Source: Anaerococcus marasmi (GTDB lineage Bacteria; Bacillota; Clostridia; Tissierellales; Peptoniphilaceae). From it: DNA of 64,000 bases. A program made the translations under genes and the position numbers. Shown one piece after another: positions 1-9,445 of the stretch. The stretch lies in NCBI RefSeq assembly GCF_900290195.1, contig NZ_OLMF01000004.1, positions 671,501 to 735,500 on the forward strand, in the 5' to 3' direction. The notes beneath the pieces are model-generated. The model saw only the letters and a list, made by a program, of their open reading frames with translations. It made no database searches and was not told the origin of the DNA. Numbering within the stretch: position 1 is the first letter of the stretch; every line of letters begins with the position of its first letter.

Positions 1-750
<750 letters not shown>

Positions 751-1287
751 CTATTTACTTACCTTAACCATAGCTGGTCTAAGGACTCTGCCGTTTAGTT
801 TATATCCTTTTTGGAATGTTTCTATTATATGATTTTCTTCTACTTCGTCATTTTCCTCGGCAAGGACTGCTTGATGGATGTTGTGATCAAACTCGCAACC
901 ATCAGATTCAATTTCTTCTAGACCTTCGTTTTCTAGGACTTTCATAAGTTCCTTCCTAGTCATGATGACACCTTCAACAAAAACATCGTCTTCGTCAGCC
1001 TTTGCCAAAGCCCTATCGAGATTATCTATTACTGGTAGAAGTTTTTCTATAAGTGAGCTTTGGGCAAACTTCTTAAAGTCAGCCTTACTAGCTTCTTCTC
1101 TTTTCTTATAGTTTTCGAAATCGGCTAGAAGTCTTTGATATCTTTCTTGATATTCATTTACTTCATCTGTTTCAGAAGCTTTACCATCTTCTTCATCATC
1201 TACGATTTCAGCCTCTATATAGTCTTCTTCATCTATTTCTTTATCTTCTATATCTAAATTTTCATCTTTTTTCTCTTCATTTGCCAA
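751..1287 (-). CDS. grpE: GrpE nucleotide exchange factor
   Basis: This 178-residue protein is the nucleotide exchange factor for DnaK. The first 45 residues are very acidic and probably disordered. A long helix follows (about 45-110, with YQRLLADFENYKKR, the typical GrpE coiled coil), then the compact C-terminal beta domain ending in GRVLRPAMVKV. The start is a TTG at 1287 about 8 bases after AGGAAGG; the nearby ATG is out of frame. It lies between hrcA (15-base gap) and dnaK (9-base gap), so all three are probably translated from one message. Length is normal for Gram-positive GrpE. Confidence 0.96.
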   Translation of the reverse strand: MANEEKKDENLDIEDKEIDEEDYIEAEIVDDEEDGKASETDEVNEYQERYQRLLADFENYKKREEASKADFKKFAQSSLIEKLLPVIDNLDRALAKADEDDVFVEGVIMTRKELMKVLENEGLEEIESDGCEFDHNIHQAVLAEENDEVEENHIIETFQKGYKLNGRVLRPAMVKVSK

Positions 1288-1302
1288 GACATTTACCTTC
1301 CT

Positions 1303-2316
1303 TTACTCGTTTAATAAGTCAGAAATCATCTTGATACTCGCTATAACATCTCTGTAGTTAATCCTTGTAAGGCCTACAATTCCAATCTTTCCAACTGTGT
1401 TTTCGTCAACATTGAAAAACGATGTGATTATAGTGGTATCTTTCAGTAAGTCTATTGCGTTTTCTTCGCCAATAGTAATTACTAAACTATCATCTTCAAT
1501 ATCTGACCAAAGACTTCTTATATCATCTTTACTATCAAATAGTTTGATTAGATCTCTGGCCTTTGATAAATCATCAAATTCCTTAAAATTGAAGATATTA
1601 CCAATTCCTTCGATTTTGACATCTCTATCATTTCCATCTTTAGCGTTCCTATCAATCCTTGTTCCAATTATATCGACAAGATTTTTATAATTTCTAAGGA
1701 TTTTCTCCTCAAGCTCAACTAGCTTCTCGTTGATATCAGAAAGCTTAAGTCCAACTAGTTCGTGACTTAATATCAGATTAATATTTCTTAGGTCTTCATC
1801 ACTTATAGGAAAGTCTAAGATAATCTGATCATTTACCAAAGAACCATTATCAAAAACTGCTATTAGTAAGAGGAAGTTCTCACTTACTCTTATAAGTTCA
1901 ATGCTAACAATCTTTGAAATTTCTTTTTTGTAACTTACTGATACAGCTGTAAGATTAGTCATAGCTGCCAAAGTTTTGGTCGCAGTCTCAATGATGTCAC
2001 TTGCATTGTGGTATCTCTTATCTAGAATTTCTCTGATATTTTTGACATCGTAATTGTCACTAACACCCACAAGGCCATTTTCCAAAAGGTAGTCGACAAA
2101 TAGTCTATAACCCTTATCAGAAGGCAATCTGCCACTAGATGTATGAGCTTTCTTCAAGAATCCCTTTTTCTCTAGAGTACTCATATCATTTCTTATAGTA
2201 GCCGGCGATACATCAAATGAGTAATCATCAGCCAAAGACTTAGATCCCACTGGCTCTCCTTTAAAAATATATGAGTCTATGATAGAGAAAAGTATTTGCG
2301 TTCTTCTATCTTTCAA
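1303..2316 (-). CDS. hrcA: Heat-inducible transcription repressor HrcA
   Basis: This 337-residue protein matches HrcA along its length. There is an N-terminal winged helix (about 1-75; ILFSIIDSYIFKGEPVGSKSL and VSPATIRNDMSTLEKKGFL are the classic motifs), a GAF-like central domain and a C-terminal end with GKIGIVGLTRINYRDVIASI. HrcA represses class I heat-shock genes by binding CIRCE and needs GroEL for activity. It is first in the hrcA-grpE-dnaK operon and has a CIRCE element directly upstream, so it represses itself. The start is a TTG at 2316 after AGGAG; grpE also starts with TTG. An imperfect CIRCE half-site is described separately. Confidence 0.97.
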   Translation of the reverse strand: MKDRRTQILFSIIDSYIFKGEPVGSKSLADDYSFDVSPATIRNDMSTLEKKGFLKKAHTSSGRLPSDKGYRLFVDYLLENGLVGVSDNYDVKNIREILDKRYHNASDIIETATKTLAAMTNLTAVSVSYKKEISKIVSIELIRVSENFLLLIAVFDNGSLVNDQIILDFPISDEDLRNINLILSHELVGLKLSDINEKLVELEEKILRNYKNLVDIIGTRIDRNAKDGNDRDVKIEGIGNIFNFKEFDDLSKARDLIKLFDSKDDIRSLWSDIEDDSLVITIGEENAIDLLKDTTIITSFFNVDENTVGKIGIVGLTRINYRDVIASIKMISDLLNE

Positions 2317-2331
2317 AGCTTCTCACTCCTT

Positions 2332-2358
2332 TTAGCACTCTTTGCTTCCGACTGCTAA
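2332..2358 (-). promoter_or_regulatory. CIRCE operator for HrcA
   Basis: TTAGCACTC, nine bases, then GACTGCTAA. The consensus is TTAGCACTC-N9-GAGTGCTAA, so only one base of 18 differs (C for G at the third base of the right arm). It sits between the hrcA start and a sigma-70-like -10 box, covering the expected start of transcription, which is the usual place for HrcA repression. Confidence 0.93.
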
Positions 2359-2362
2359 TTAT

Positions 2363-2390
2363 AGTATACTTAGTCTAAAACCATTGTCAA
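2363..2390 (-). promoter_or_regulatory. Predicted sigma-A promoter of hrcA-grpE-dnaK
   Basis: On the minus strand TTGACA (2385-2390) is followed after 16 bases by TATACT (2363-2368). The CIRCE element starts 4 bases downstream of the -10 box, so a bound repressor would block initiation. Confidence 0.8.
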
Positions 2391-2589
2391 GTAAATAATA
2401 TTAAATTATAAATCTGCAACCTGATATGTATAAGTTCATTTGCTTTTATAATTATTATGAGGGGAACATTCTTAATTTCTCTAATAATAAGTTAAATTAA
2501 TGTAAAATATTAGTTTTAGATAAATTACCTATTCTAATAAGATGCCCATTTATGGTATACTTTAATCAAGAACATAAAGGGGATATATT

Positions 2590-3255
2590 ATGAATAAGAA
2601 AGTTTTAATTATAGAGGATGATAATGATATAAATGATCTAGTCTCAAGCTTTTTGACAAAAAATGGATTTGTTTGTAAAAAAGCATACTCTGGAACCGAA
2701 TCCCTAATATATCTTAAGGATGATTTTGACTTATTTATCCTAGACCTCATGCTACCTGGCATGGATGGAGAAAAAGTCATAGAAGAAATAAGAAAAGTGA
2801 CAAGCGCGCCTGTTTTGATTTTATCTTCAAAAGATTCTATGGATTCTAAACTTGCCCTGCTTAGAGGTGGCGCTGATGATTATATGACCAAACCATTCAA
2901 CCTCGAAGAATTAGTTGCCAGAGCAAATATTCTTACAAAAAGAATAGAAAAACAAAACAAGAACAATATTAGCTATAAATCTCTAAGTCTAGATCCTATT
3001 AATTACCAGGCCTTTATCGATGGCAATCTCCTTAACCTAACAAAAACTGAATTTAAAATCCTAGAGCTTTTAATATCAAACCCTAAACAAGTTTTCACCA
3101 AGGAAAACTTATACGAATATTGCCAAGGAGATTATTATCTTGCAAATGACAATTCTATCAATGTCCACATATCAAATCTTAGAAAGAAGGTAAAAAAATA
3201 TACCGACGAAGACTACATAGAAACTGTCTGGGGCATTGGATTTAAGCTCACTTGA
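2590..3255 (+). CDS. Two-component response regulator, OmpR family
   Basis: This 221-residue protein has a receiver domain (about 1-118) with the acidic pair EDDND near residue 10, the phosphorylated Asp in FILDLMLPG (about 53) and the switch Lys in MTKPF (about 102). A winged-helix DNA-binding domain follows (about 125-221; INVHISNLRKKVKKY and WGIGFKL). The partner kinase is very probably the gene at 5147, with the ABC transporter genes between them. A terminator follows directly (3263-3286), so the regulator can be expressed apart from the transporter. The layout resembles regulator/transporter modules that respond to antimicrobial peptides; the ligand is unknown. A TATACT -10 box lies at 2556-2561 but I see no good -35. 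Confidence 0.95.
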   Translation: MNKKVLIIEDDNDINDLVSSFLTKNGFVCKKAYSGTESLIYLKDDFDLFILDLMLPGMDGEKVIEEIRKVTSAPVLILSSKDSMDSKLALLRGGADDYMTKPFNLEELVARANILTKRIEKQNKNNISYKSLSLDPINYQAFIDGNLLNLTKTEFKILELLISNPKQVFTKENLYEYCQGDYYLANDNSINVHISNLRKKVKKYTDEDYIETVWGIGFKLT

Positions 3256-3262
3256 ACATATT

Positions 3263-3286
3263 CCCATCTTAATGATGGGTTTTTTA
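3263..3286 (+). terminator. Rho-independent terminator after the response regulator
   Basis: CCCATC, five-base loop, GATGGG, then six T. It separates the regulator gene from the ABC transporter genes, which have their own TATACT -10 box at 3341-3346 with a weak -35. Confidence 0.85.
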
Positions 3287-3375
3287 ATCTTTATGATTTC
3301 TTTAAACTTTATATAAGCTTTATTAATTTTTTCCTGATATTATACTTATAGATAAAACATATGAAAGGAGCTTTT

Positions 3376-4287
3376 ATGAATCCAATAATTCAAACAAATA
3401 ATTTAACAAAAACTTTCGGAGACCATAAGGCAGTTAATAACATAACACTTACAGTTAATCAAGGAGATATATATGGCCTCATCGGTAGAAACGGTGCTGG
3501 CAAAACCACCCTTATGAAGATCATTTCAAATTTGTCTACTCCCACTTCTGGGACCTATCAAATTTTCCCTGGGTCAGAGAGAACTAATAAGCTAAATAAT
3601 ACTAGAATTTCTGCCCTCATAGAAAATGTAGGTTCCTACCCAACTATGACAGCCTATGACAATATGCTACTTAAAGGCAAGTCAATGGGATTAACAGGAG
3701 ATAGATACATATATGAAACCTTGGACCTTTTGGGTCTTGGGAAAGTAGGTAAGAAAAAGGTCAAGGATTTTTCTCTAGGTATGAAACAAAGACTGGGAAT
3801 ATCCCTCGCCCTTGTTGGCAATCCTGATATTATGGTCCTAGATGAACCAATAAACGGTCTTGATCCACAGGGAATTATAGACATTAGAAAAATAATTGTA
3901 GACTTAAATAGGGAAAAAAATATAACTTTCCTAATTTCTTCTCATATTTTGGATGAACTTGCAAAAATTGCTACAAATTTTGCCATAATAGATAATGGTA
4001 CACTAATTGGAAATTTTTCGAAAAAAGATTTAGAAGAATCAACTAAAGATAGGATTGAACTTATCACAGATAACCCAAAAAAGACAATTCTTACCCTAGA
4101 TAAGGAAAATATAGGACCATACAAATTACTCGATGTAAATATGATTCATATATATGTAGATACTGAATTTACCAACCATATAATCTCTTGTCTTTATGAA
4201 GCAGGTATAAAAATCAATTATTTTAACGTCCACAACACATCTTTGGAAGAATACTATATCAAATTAATAGAAAATAAAGGAGTTTAA
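3376..4287 (+). CDS. ABC transporter ATP-binding protein (bacitracin/lantibiotic export type)
   Basis: The predicted protein has 303 residues. It has a Walker A motif (GRNGAGKTT, near residue 37), an LSG-type signature in the form FSLGMKQRLG (about 134-143), Walker B (IMVLDEPINGLDPQG) and the switch His (ISSHILDEL). The C-terminal 90 residues are the regulatory tail usual in DrrA/BcrA/NatA-like ATPases. The open frame extends to an ATG at 3361, but the AAAGGAG ribosome binding site at 3364-3370 lies inside that extension, so the start at 3376 is chosen. The permease gene starts 1 base after its stop. Together they probably export or shed a hydrophobic or peptide compound; substrate unknown. 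Confidence 0.94.
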   Translation: MNPIIQTNNLTKTFGDHKAVNNITLTVNQGDIYGLIGRNGAGKTTLMKIISNLSTPTSGTYQIFPGSERTNKLNNTRISALIENVGSYPTMTAYDNMLLKGKSMGLTGDRYIYETLDLLGLGKVGKKKVKDFSLGMKQRLGISLALVGNPDIMVLDEPINGLDPQGIIDIRKIIVDLNREKNITFLISSHILDELAKIATNFAIIDNGTLIGNFSKKDLEESTKDRIELITDNPKKTILTLDKENIGPYKLLDVNMIHIYVDTEFTNHIISCLYEAGIKINYFNVHNTSLEEYYIKLIENKGV

Positions 4288-4288
4288 T

Positions 4289-5134
4289 ATGTTAAATCTA
4301 ATGAAAATGGAATTTACTAGAATATTCAAAAGCAAATATGTCTTAGTTATATTTTTAGCTACTATACTTACATTTTTGATCACAGTTGGCCTTGTAGACT
4401 ATACAAGCAAAAATATTGATAACTTAGAGCAAAATATAAGCCAAACAAGTGATGAAAATACAAACGGAATCAAAGTTGATATTAATAAAAAACAGGCAGA
4501 AGAGTTGACAGATTCTGGTGAGGATTTTGTCATATCTTCTTTTTCACAATCAACCTACCTTATATTTCTAATAATCTTTGGAGCGCTTTTCTTTAGCAAT
4601 CCTTATGCTCACGGCTTTGTGAAAAACTTTTTAGGAATGGGCAAAAATAAGGGGACTTATAGTTTGGCTACATTTCTTGTCGCTTCCCTATTTGTCCTTG
4701 TAAGTTTTTCTTTGGCTGCTATGATTTTAACCATATCCGTTCCACATATTAATAATGGCATGCTAAAGATCACTGATTACGCTAGATTAATCAAGATCCT
4801 TTCCGTTGAGTTGGTATCACACATTTCATATCTCGCAGTAATTCTACTTTTAGCAACATTTACAAGGTCAACATCCAAAACCTTGATCGTTACCTTCTTA
4901 TACCCAACAATTTTCTTTAACTTTTTAAGAGGAATTGGAGATCAGTTTTTATCTATATTTGTAGACCTACCTGATGATTTTTCTGTTGCAAACTTTGTAA
5001 ATATTGGTAATATCATTTCCACAAACTTTTCAAGCTCAAATTCGGACCTAATTAGAGCTCTTGTTGTTGCTATAATTATAGGTGCCATAGCTTTGATCCT
5101 ATCTTATCTTATAATAAATAAAAAAGACATTTAG
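4289..5134 (+). CDS. ABC-2 type permease, partner of the upstream ATPase
   Basis: This 281-residue membrane protein has about six hydrophobic segments: one at 15-35, then a 50-residue polar extracytoplasmic loop (NIDNLEQ to SGEDFV), then segments near 88-105, 125-150, 170-195, 200-225 and 255-277. This is the plan of ABC-2 permeases of the BcrB/NatB type. No enzyme motif is seen. It is tightly spaced with the ATPase gene before it and 12 bases from the kinase gene after it, so the three are one operon. The substrate cannot be read from the sequence. Confidence 0.88.
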   Translation: MLNLMKMEFTRIFKSKYVLVIFLATILTFLITVGLVDYTSKNIDNLEQNISQTSDENTNGIKVDINKKQAEELTDSGEDFVISSFSQSTYLIFLIIFGALFFSNPYAHGFVKNFLGMGKNKGTYSLATFLVASLFVLVSFSLAAMILTISVPHINNGMLKITDYARLIKILSVELVSHISYLAVILLLATFTRSTSKTLIVTFLYPTIFFNFLRGIGDQFLSIFVDLPDDFSVANFVNIGNIISTNFSSSNSDLIRALVVAIIIGAIALILSYLIINKKDI

Positions 5135-5146
5135 AAAGGAAATATT

Positions 5147-6040
5147 ATGATTGCTAACCAGATTTTAACTTTGCTACTTATAAGCTCGCTTGCTGCTAAT
5201 TTTCTAATGATAAGAGAAATTTACAAAATAAACGACCAGGTAAAATTCCTCATAGAAAATAATTCTCAAATGAGAATAAGTACAAGTTTTTCTATAAGGC
5301 CTTTTGTGGTCTTTGCTGAGATTATCAATAATTTTCTGGATAGCTTTCATAATAAAGAAAAAATTTATATCAACAAAGAAAGATACTTGCAAAATACCAT
5401 TAGAGGACTTTCTCACGATATTAGGACTCCCCTAACTTCTCTTGACGGCTACTTGCAAGTTGTTAGGGATAACGTGGAAGATCCTAAAAATAAAAAATAC
5501 TTTGATATAATGAAAAATCGTATCGAAAGTCTAAATAGTATTCTTGACCAGCTTTTTACTTTTGTAAAGCTCCAGGAAGAAGAATACAAGCTCGAAATGG
5601 AAAAAATCGATATATCACGCCTTGCTCTAGAAACCTTATTTAACTATTACGAGGACTTTAAATACAGAAATTTAGATCCTAAGATTAATTTTGATAAGGA
5701 TAAAATTTTTATAAGGGCAAACACCGATGCTTTAGAAAGAATTTTTCAAAATATTTACAAAAATATTCTCGAACACGGTGATAATCCTCTTAGCCTAAGT
5801 CTTTCAGAAAATAATGGAAAAGCTCTATTTATAAGCAAAAATAGAATTAAAGGCGACCTTAAAATAAACAAAGACGATCTTTTTAAAGAATTTTATAAGG
5901 CAGATAATTCTAGACGAGGTTCTTCTACAGGTCTGGGTCTTGCTATTACAAAGGCTTTGGCCGAAAAATTAGGCGGTCAAATTACTGCTGACATAGAGGA
6001 TGACATTTTTATAATTAAAATAATTTTTGACACAATCTAA
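5147..6040 (+). CDS. Sensor histidine kinase with a single N-terminal membrane segment
   Basis: This 297-residue kinase has one predicted hydrophobic segment (about 5-22) and no extracytoplasmic sensor domain. The dimerisation and phosphoacceptor box is LSHDIRTPLTSLDGY (about 88-102). The N box is degenerate (IFQNIYKNILEHG), and the G box reads SSTGLGLAITKAL (about 262-274). It probably phosphorylates the regulator encoded at 2590. Kinases this small that lack a sensor domain often rely on their co-encoded ABC transporter for signal input, as in Bce-like modules; that role here is inferred from gene order. The gene ends at a strong bidirectional terminator. Confidence 0.93.
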   Translation: MIANQILTLLLISSLAANFLMIREIYKINDQVKFLIENNSQMRISTSFSIRPFVVFAEIINNFLDSFHNKEKIYINKERYLQNTIRGLSHDIRTPLTSLDGYLQVVRDNVEDPKNKKYFDIMKNRIESLNSILDQLFTFVKLQEEEYKLEMEKIDISRLALETLFNYYEDFKYRNLDPKINFDKDKIFIRANTDALERIFQNIYKNILEHGDNPLSLSLSENNGKALFISKNRIKGDLKINKDDLFKEFYKADNSRRGSSTGLGLAITKALAEKLGGQITADIEDDIFIIKIIFDTI

Positions 6041-6076
6041 AAAACTTCCTAGTTAGTTTCTTGGAAGTTTTTTAGA
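6036..6076. terminator. Bidirectional terminator between convergent genes
   Basis: A 14-base perfect inverted repeat (TCTAAAAAACTTCC at 6036-6049 and its complement at 6063-6076) with A-run and T-run sides. It serves the kinase gene on the plus strand and the dehydrogenase gene on the minus strand. Confidence 0.9.
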
Positions 6077-6124
6077 TTATATCAACCTATTTCAACAAAA
6101 GTGATTTTATCACTACTTTTTATT

Positions 6125-7078
6125 TTAATTGTATTTGTAGAAGCCTTGACCAGATTCAATTCCAATATGGCCTTTGTCAGCCATTTCTTTTAGCTTAATC
6201 ATTGCCTTACCAATTGGTGTAGAAGAGTCATTTGATGCTGGGTTGTTGCTTAAGATATTAATTACTGTTGTTAAACCAACTATATCTATTATCTCGAAAG
6301 GTCCTTTTGGAGAACCTGTACCGATTTTCCAGTCCATATCAATATCAACTGGGTCTGCTACGTCATTTCCGTAAAGAGTTAAGCCTGCATTTATTACTGG
6401 AACAAGGATTGAATTTAGGATGTAGCCAGGTTGTTCTTTTTTAATTACTGCTGGGTACATACCAATTGATCTTGCAAATTCAACTACTGCATCAAAAGCT
6501 TCATCAGAGGTCCTATCGTGTCTCATAACCTCAGCTAGATTTTGTCTATGGATATTATTTGCGAAGTGTAAGTGCAAGTATCTTTCTTCCCTTCCAGTAA
6601 AATCTTTAAGCATTGATGGCATGAAGGTTGAAGAGTTTGAAGCAAGTATTGCATCATCCTTTAAGATATCTTTAATCTTCTCATAAAAGTCTCTTTTCTC
6701 GTCAACTTTCTCTGCTATAGCCTCTATAACAAGATCACAATCAGCAAAGGCTTCTTCTAAGTCGACTGTGTATTTTAAATCTTTGTAGGCTTTTTCATTA
6801 TTTTTCTTTAACTCTTCAATTTTTTCTAAATTTATATCCTTAACATCATCAAAAAATGACCTAGGATAGTTTGGGAATTCTGCTCCGATGTATCTTGGTG
6901 CAAGTTCCAATTCTTTAGTATAAGTCTCATATACTTTGTTAATCCTTGGTTTAGCTCTTTCAATCGAACCTTCGCTTCTTCCCCATATAGTAACGTCAAA
7001 ACCGTGAAAGGCAGCGGCATAGGCAATTTGAGCTCCCAAAACTCCACCACCTGCAACAGTTATTTTTTTAATTTCCAT
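6125..7078 (-). CDS. 3-hydroxyacyl-CoA dehydrogenase family protein
   Basis: This 317-residue protein has an N-terminal NAD-binding Rossmann fold (VAGGGVLGAQIAYAAAFHGFDVTIWGR, GxGxxG type) and a C-terminal helical domain with the family's substrate/dimer region (PGYILNSILVPVINAGLTLY, then WKIGTGSPKGPFEIIDIVGL). The catalytic region reads HLHFANNIHRQNLAEV, where typical enzymes have GLHFFNP; the His is kept but NP is replaced by NN. The family reduces acetoacetyl-CoA or oxidises 3-hydroxyacyl-CoA with NAD(P). No other beta-oxidation or butyrate genes are next to it, so its exact substrate is uncertain. AAGGAG precedes the ATG at 7078. Confidence 0.9.
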   Translation of the reverse strand: MEIKKITVAGGGVLGAQIAYAAAFHGFDVTIWGRSEGSIERAKPRINKVYETYTKELELAPRYIGAEFPNYPRSFFDDVKDINLEKIEELKKNNEKAYKDLKYTVDLEEAFADCDLVIEAIAEKVDEKRDFYEKIKDILKDDAILASNSSTFMPSMLKDFTGREERYLHLHFANNIHRQNLAEVMRHDRTSDEAFDAVVEFARSIGMYPAVIKKEQPGYILNSILVPVINAGLTLYGNDVADPVDIDMDWKIGTGSPKGPFEIIDIVGLTTVINILSNNPASNDSSTPIGKAMIKLKEMADKGHIGIESGQGFYKYN

Positions 7079-7142
7079 AATATCATCTCCTTGTATGTTC
7101 TATAAGATATTTACCCACTTAGAAAAATATAATTCACTAAAG

Positions 7143-8261
7143 TTAAATAATTTCAAGATAAAATTCATTGGAAAGACTCATGCCTTTTTTAGTAAAATAG
7201 AAATTATCATCAAGCTTATAAAAGTCCTGACCCTTGAATTTTTCTATCACGTCCTTATACTTAACTAAGAAATCACAAGTAAATTTTTCCTTAAAGTCTA
7301 ATAGATTTATACCGGAACTTTCTCTAAGCTTAAATATAATATATTCCTTTTCTCTTTCATCCTTATCTATAAATTCTTCAAAAACGATAGGATACCTAGC
7401 TTCTCTAATAGCCTTGTCATATTTTACAAAATTTCTAGTGTTGTTATATCTCTTATTAGATAAAAATCCCGAAGCCCCTAGGCCAAAGGCTATATAGTCA
7501 TCTATATTCCAGTATTTCTTGTTATGAATTGATTCCTTACCTTCTCTTGCGAAATTGGATATCTCATATCTTTTAAGCCCCAATTTATCTAAGCTATCAA
7601 CAAGATATGAAAATATATCTACCTCGAGGTCATCTTCCATCAAGTCTAGCTTGCCCTTCTTATCTAAAGCATAAAATCTAGATCCCTTATCTAGGATTAA
7701 CGAATACCGAGAAATATGGTCTGGCGATAGTCTCTTTACCATTTCTAGGTCCTTTTTGACAGAAGCAAAATCTTGGCCTGGTAGATTCAGCATTAGGTCG
7801 AAGGATAGGTCAAAACCAAAACTTTTGATTAGCTTAATATCTCTTATAGCAATTTCTCTACTATGATTTCTCCCAATATTTCTTAACACCTTATCATCAA
7901 AAGACTGGACTCCCAGAGAAATCCTAGTCACACCCAAATCCTTGTAGGCTTGTAATTTATAAGAGTCTATGGAGTTTGGATTACATTCTAGGCTAAATTC
8001 TTTGATATCTGTATCAAATCTCCTAACTTCTCCCACGATTTTCTCTATGTAAGCAGGGTCAATATAAGATGGAGTCCCCCCTCCTATATAGATCGTATCG
8101 ATAGCAAGTTCCATATTTTCCTTGTAGAGGCGGATTTCTTTTATTAAATTGTCAATATAAGGATCAATCCAAGCCTCAAGCCCCTCAAATGCTGCAAAGT
8201 CACAATAATAACATTTTTTCTCGCAAAAGGGAATGTGGATGTAGCAACCAACTTTTTTCAT
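7143..8261 (-). CDS. hemW: HemW-like radical SAM heme chaperone
   Basis: This 372-residue protein starts with the radical SAM motif in CYIHIPFCEKKCYYCDF (cluster cysteines C13, C17, C20). IYIGGGTPSYI and SLGVQSFDDKVLRNIGRNHS follow, both typical of the HemN/HemW group, and the HemW C-terminal domain begins near residue 290. The HemN-specific N-terminal extension is absent, and the hemW position next to lepA and hrcA is the usual Firmicutes one, so heme trafficking rather than coproporphyrinogen oxidation is the likelier role. The start lies 7 bases after the stop of the GNAT gene with only a weak ribosome binding site, suggesting translational coupling. Confidence 0.93.
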   Translation of the reverse strand: MKKVGCYIHIPFCEKKCYYCDFAAFEGLEAWIDPYIDNLIKEIRLYKENMELAIDTIYIGGGTPSYIDPAYIEKIVGEVRRFDTDIKEFSLECNPNSIDSYKLQAYKDLGVTRISLGVQSFDDKVLRNIGRNHSREIAIRDIKLIKSFGFDLSFDLMLNLPGQDFASVKKDLEMVKRLSPDHISRYSLILDKGSRFYALDKKGKLDLMEDDLEVDIFSYLVDSLDKLGLKRYEISNFAREGKESIHNKKYWNIDDYIAFGLGASGFLSNKRYNNTRNFVKYDKAIREARYPIVFEEFIDKDEREKEYIIFKLRESSGINLLDFKEKFTCDFLVKYKDVIEKFKGQDFYKLDDNFYFTKKGMSLSNEFYLEII

Positions 8262-8268
8262 AAAAAAC

Positions 8269-9117
8269 CTAACTCAAATCACTTTCAACTACAATAATTT
8301 CACTATCTCTAAGACCCTTTAGCTTGATGTCGTCTCCTATTTCAATCCTTACAAGGTCTCCTCCTGGATATACCTTAGACTTATATTCGATTAGTCCAAT
8401 CCTTACAAAGACTAGGATATTTGAATAACTTGGTTTGATGAGGACTTCTTCTCCCATTTTTAAGTCTTTATGATAAATAATTTGCTTATCATATTTTTGG
8501 GTAGCTTTTCCATCTTCTATCGTGATGTTTTCTGATTCTTCTTTTGCTTTACTAGATAAATATTTTTCAAAATCTTCTTTACTAAGGATATATTCATGGG
8601 TTACTTCCATAGTTCCCATATTTGTTTTTGTAAGATGGGAAGAATAATACTTGTAATTTAATTTCTCATGAATCTTTTTAGATATAAAATTGCCTCTATA
8701 AAAACCTCCTACTAAGACGTCTAGACCGCATTCGTTAAACAAGTAGGAGATTAGAACCTCCACGGCTTCTGTCATTATTCCCTGCTTCTGGAAATTACTC
8801 GATAAGACAAAACCAAGCTGTGCTGCCTTCTTTTGAGATAAATCTTCAAAAAATTCTTCATCATACTTGTGGATTCCTATTGATCCTATGACCCTACCGT
8901 CTTTTTCAATAGCTAAGATATTCTTATCTTTAATAAAGGTATCTAGTATTTTCTCGCTTTCATCTTTTGACTTATGGTGAAACCAGCCAGCTGCTTCTCC
9001 AAGTCCTGGGGTTTTGGCATAATTATAGAAGTCGTCTAGGTCAGTTTTCTTAAAGGCTCTTAGTTTTATTCTTTCGCCTTCAAGTATAATTTTTTCTGTA
9101 TTAATGTCAATATTCAT
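8269..9117 (-). CDS. GNAT-family N-acetyltransferase with a cupin-like C-terminal domain
   Basis: Residues 1-175 form a RimJ/RimL-type acetyltransferase: IILEGERIKLRAFKKTDLDDFYNYA at the start, then the acetyl-CoA region QLGFVLSSNFQKQGIMTEAVEVLISYLF and the NFISKKIHEKLNY helix. Most relatives end near residue 180. Here about 100 further residues (from about 183) read like a cupin or sugar-binding-like beta fold (KMGEEVLIKPSYSNILVFVRIG, then YPGGDLVRIEIGDDIKLKGL). The next gene in the same direction codes for a stand-alone cupin, 32 bases upstream. The acceptor substrate is unknown. It is upstream of and probably cotranscribed with hemW. Confidence 0.85.
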   Translation of the reverse strand: MNIDINTEKIILEGERIKLRAFKKTDLDDFYNYAKTPGLGEAAGWFHHKSKDESEKILDTFIKDKNILAIEKDGRVIGSIGIHKYDEEFFEDLSQKKAAQLGFVLSSNFQKQGIMTEAVEVLISYLFNECGLDVLVGGFYRGNFISKKIHEKLNYKYYSSHLTKTNMGTMEVTHEYILSKEDFEKYLSSKAKEESENITIEDGKATQKYDKQIIYHKDLKMGEEVLIKPSYSNILVFVRIGLIEYKSKVYPGGDLVRIEIGDDIKLKGLRDSEIIVVESDLS

Positions 9118-9149
9118 AGTTTCTCCTATGTAAAAAGGCGACTTTCGTC

Positions 9150-9437
9150 TTAAATCGCCGCCTTTATAACTAATAAGTCACTATCTTCTATTGCCTTAAG
9201 GGAGTGGACTTCATTTGGATCCATTCTAATTATATCACCAGGAAGAATAATATCTTTTCCGTCTTCTCCTGTAAAATCAACTTTACCCCTATAAATCACA
9301 ACAATAACAGTCTTATCAGACTTATGACTTGGTATTTCTTCGCCAGATTTTATTTGTAAGTGGGTTACTTGTAATTTGTCTTCGTCTATTAAATGTTCAA
9401 ACTTTCCATCCAAAATATTAGCACTTAATTTTTTCAT
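9150..9437 (-). CDS. Small cupin-domain protein
   Basis: This 95-residue protein is a single cupin barrel. It has the two conserved stretches in weak form: IKSGEEIPSHKSDKTVIVVIYRGKVDF (motif 1, with one His) and LPGDIIRMDPNEVHSLKAIEDSDLLVIKA (motif 2, P-G-D...H). Only two of the usual metal-binding histidines are visible, so metal binding may be weak. It lies between the GNAT gene and the flavin-reductase-like gene (8-base gap), forming a compact trio. Function unknown. Confidence 0.85.
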   Translation of the reverse strand: MKKLSANILDGKFEHLIDEDKLQVTHLQIKSGEEIPSHKSDKTVIVVIYRGKVDFTGEDGKDIILPGDIIRMDPNEVHSLKAIEDSDLLVIKAAI

Positions 9438-9445
9438 AATATCTC

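Noticed and set aside
3361-3376. Upstream ATG extending the ABC ATPase by five codons
   Set aside because: The AAAGGAG ribosome binding site lies inside the extension, directly serving the ATG at 3376.
6125-7078. A butyrate pathway cluster around the 3-hydroxyacyl-CoA dehydrogenase
   Set aside because: No crotonase, thiolase or acyl-CoA dehydrogenase gene is adjacent.
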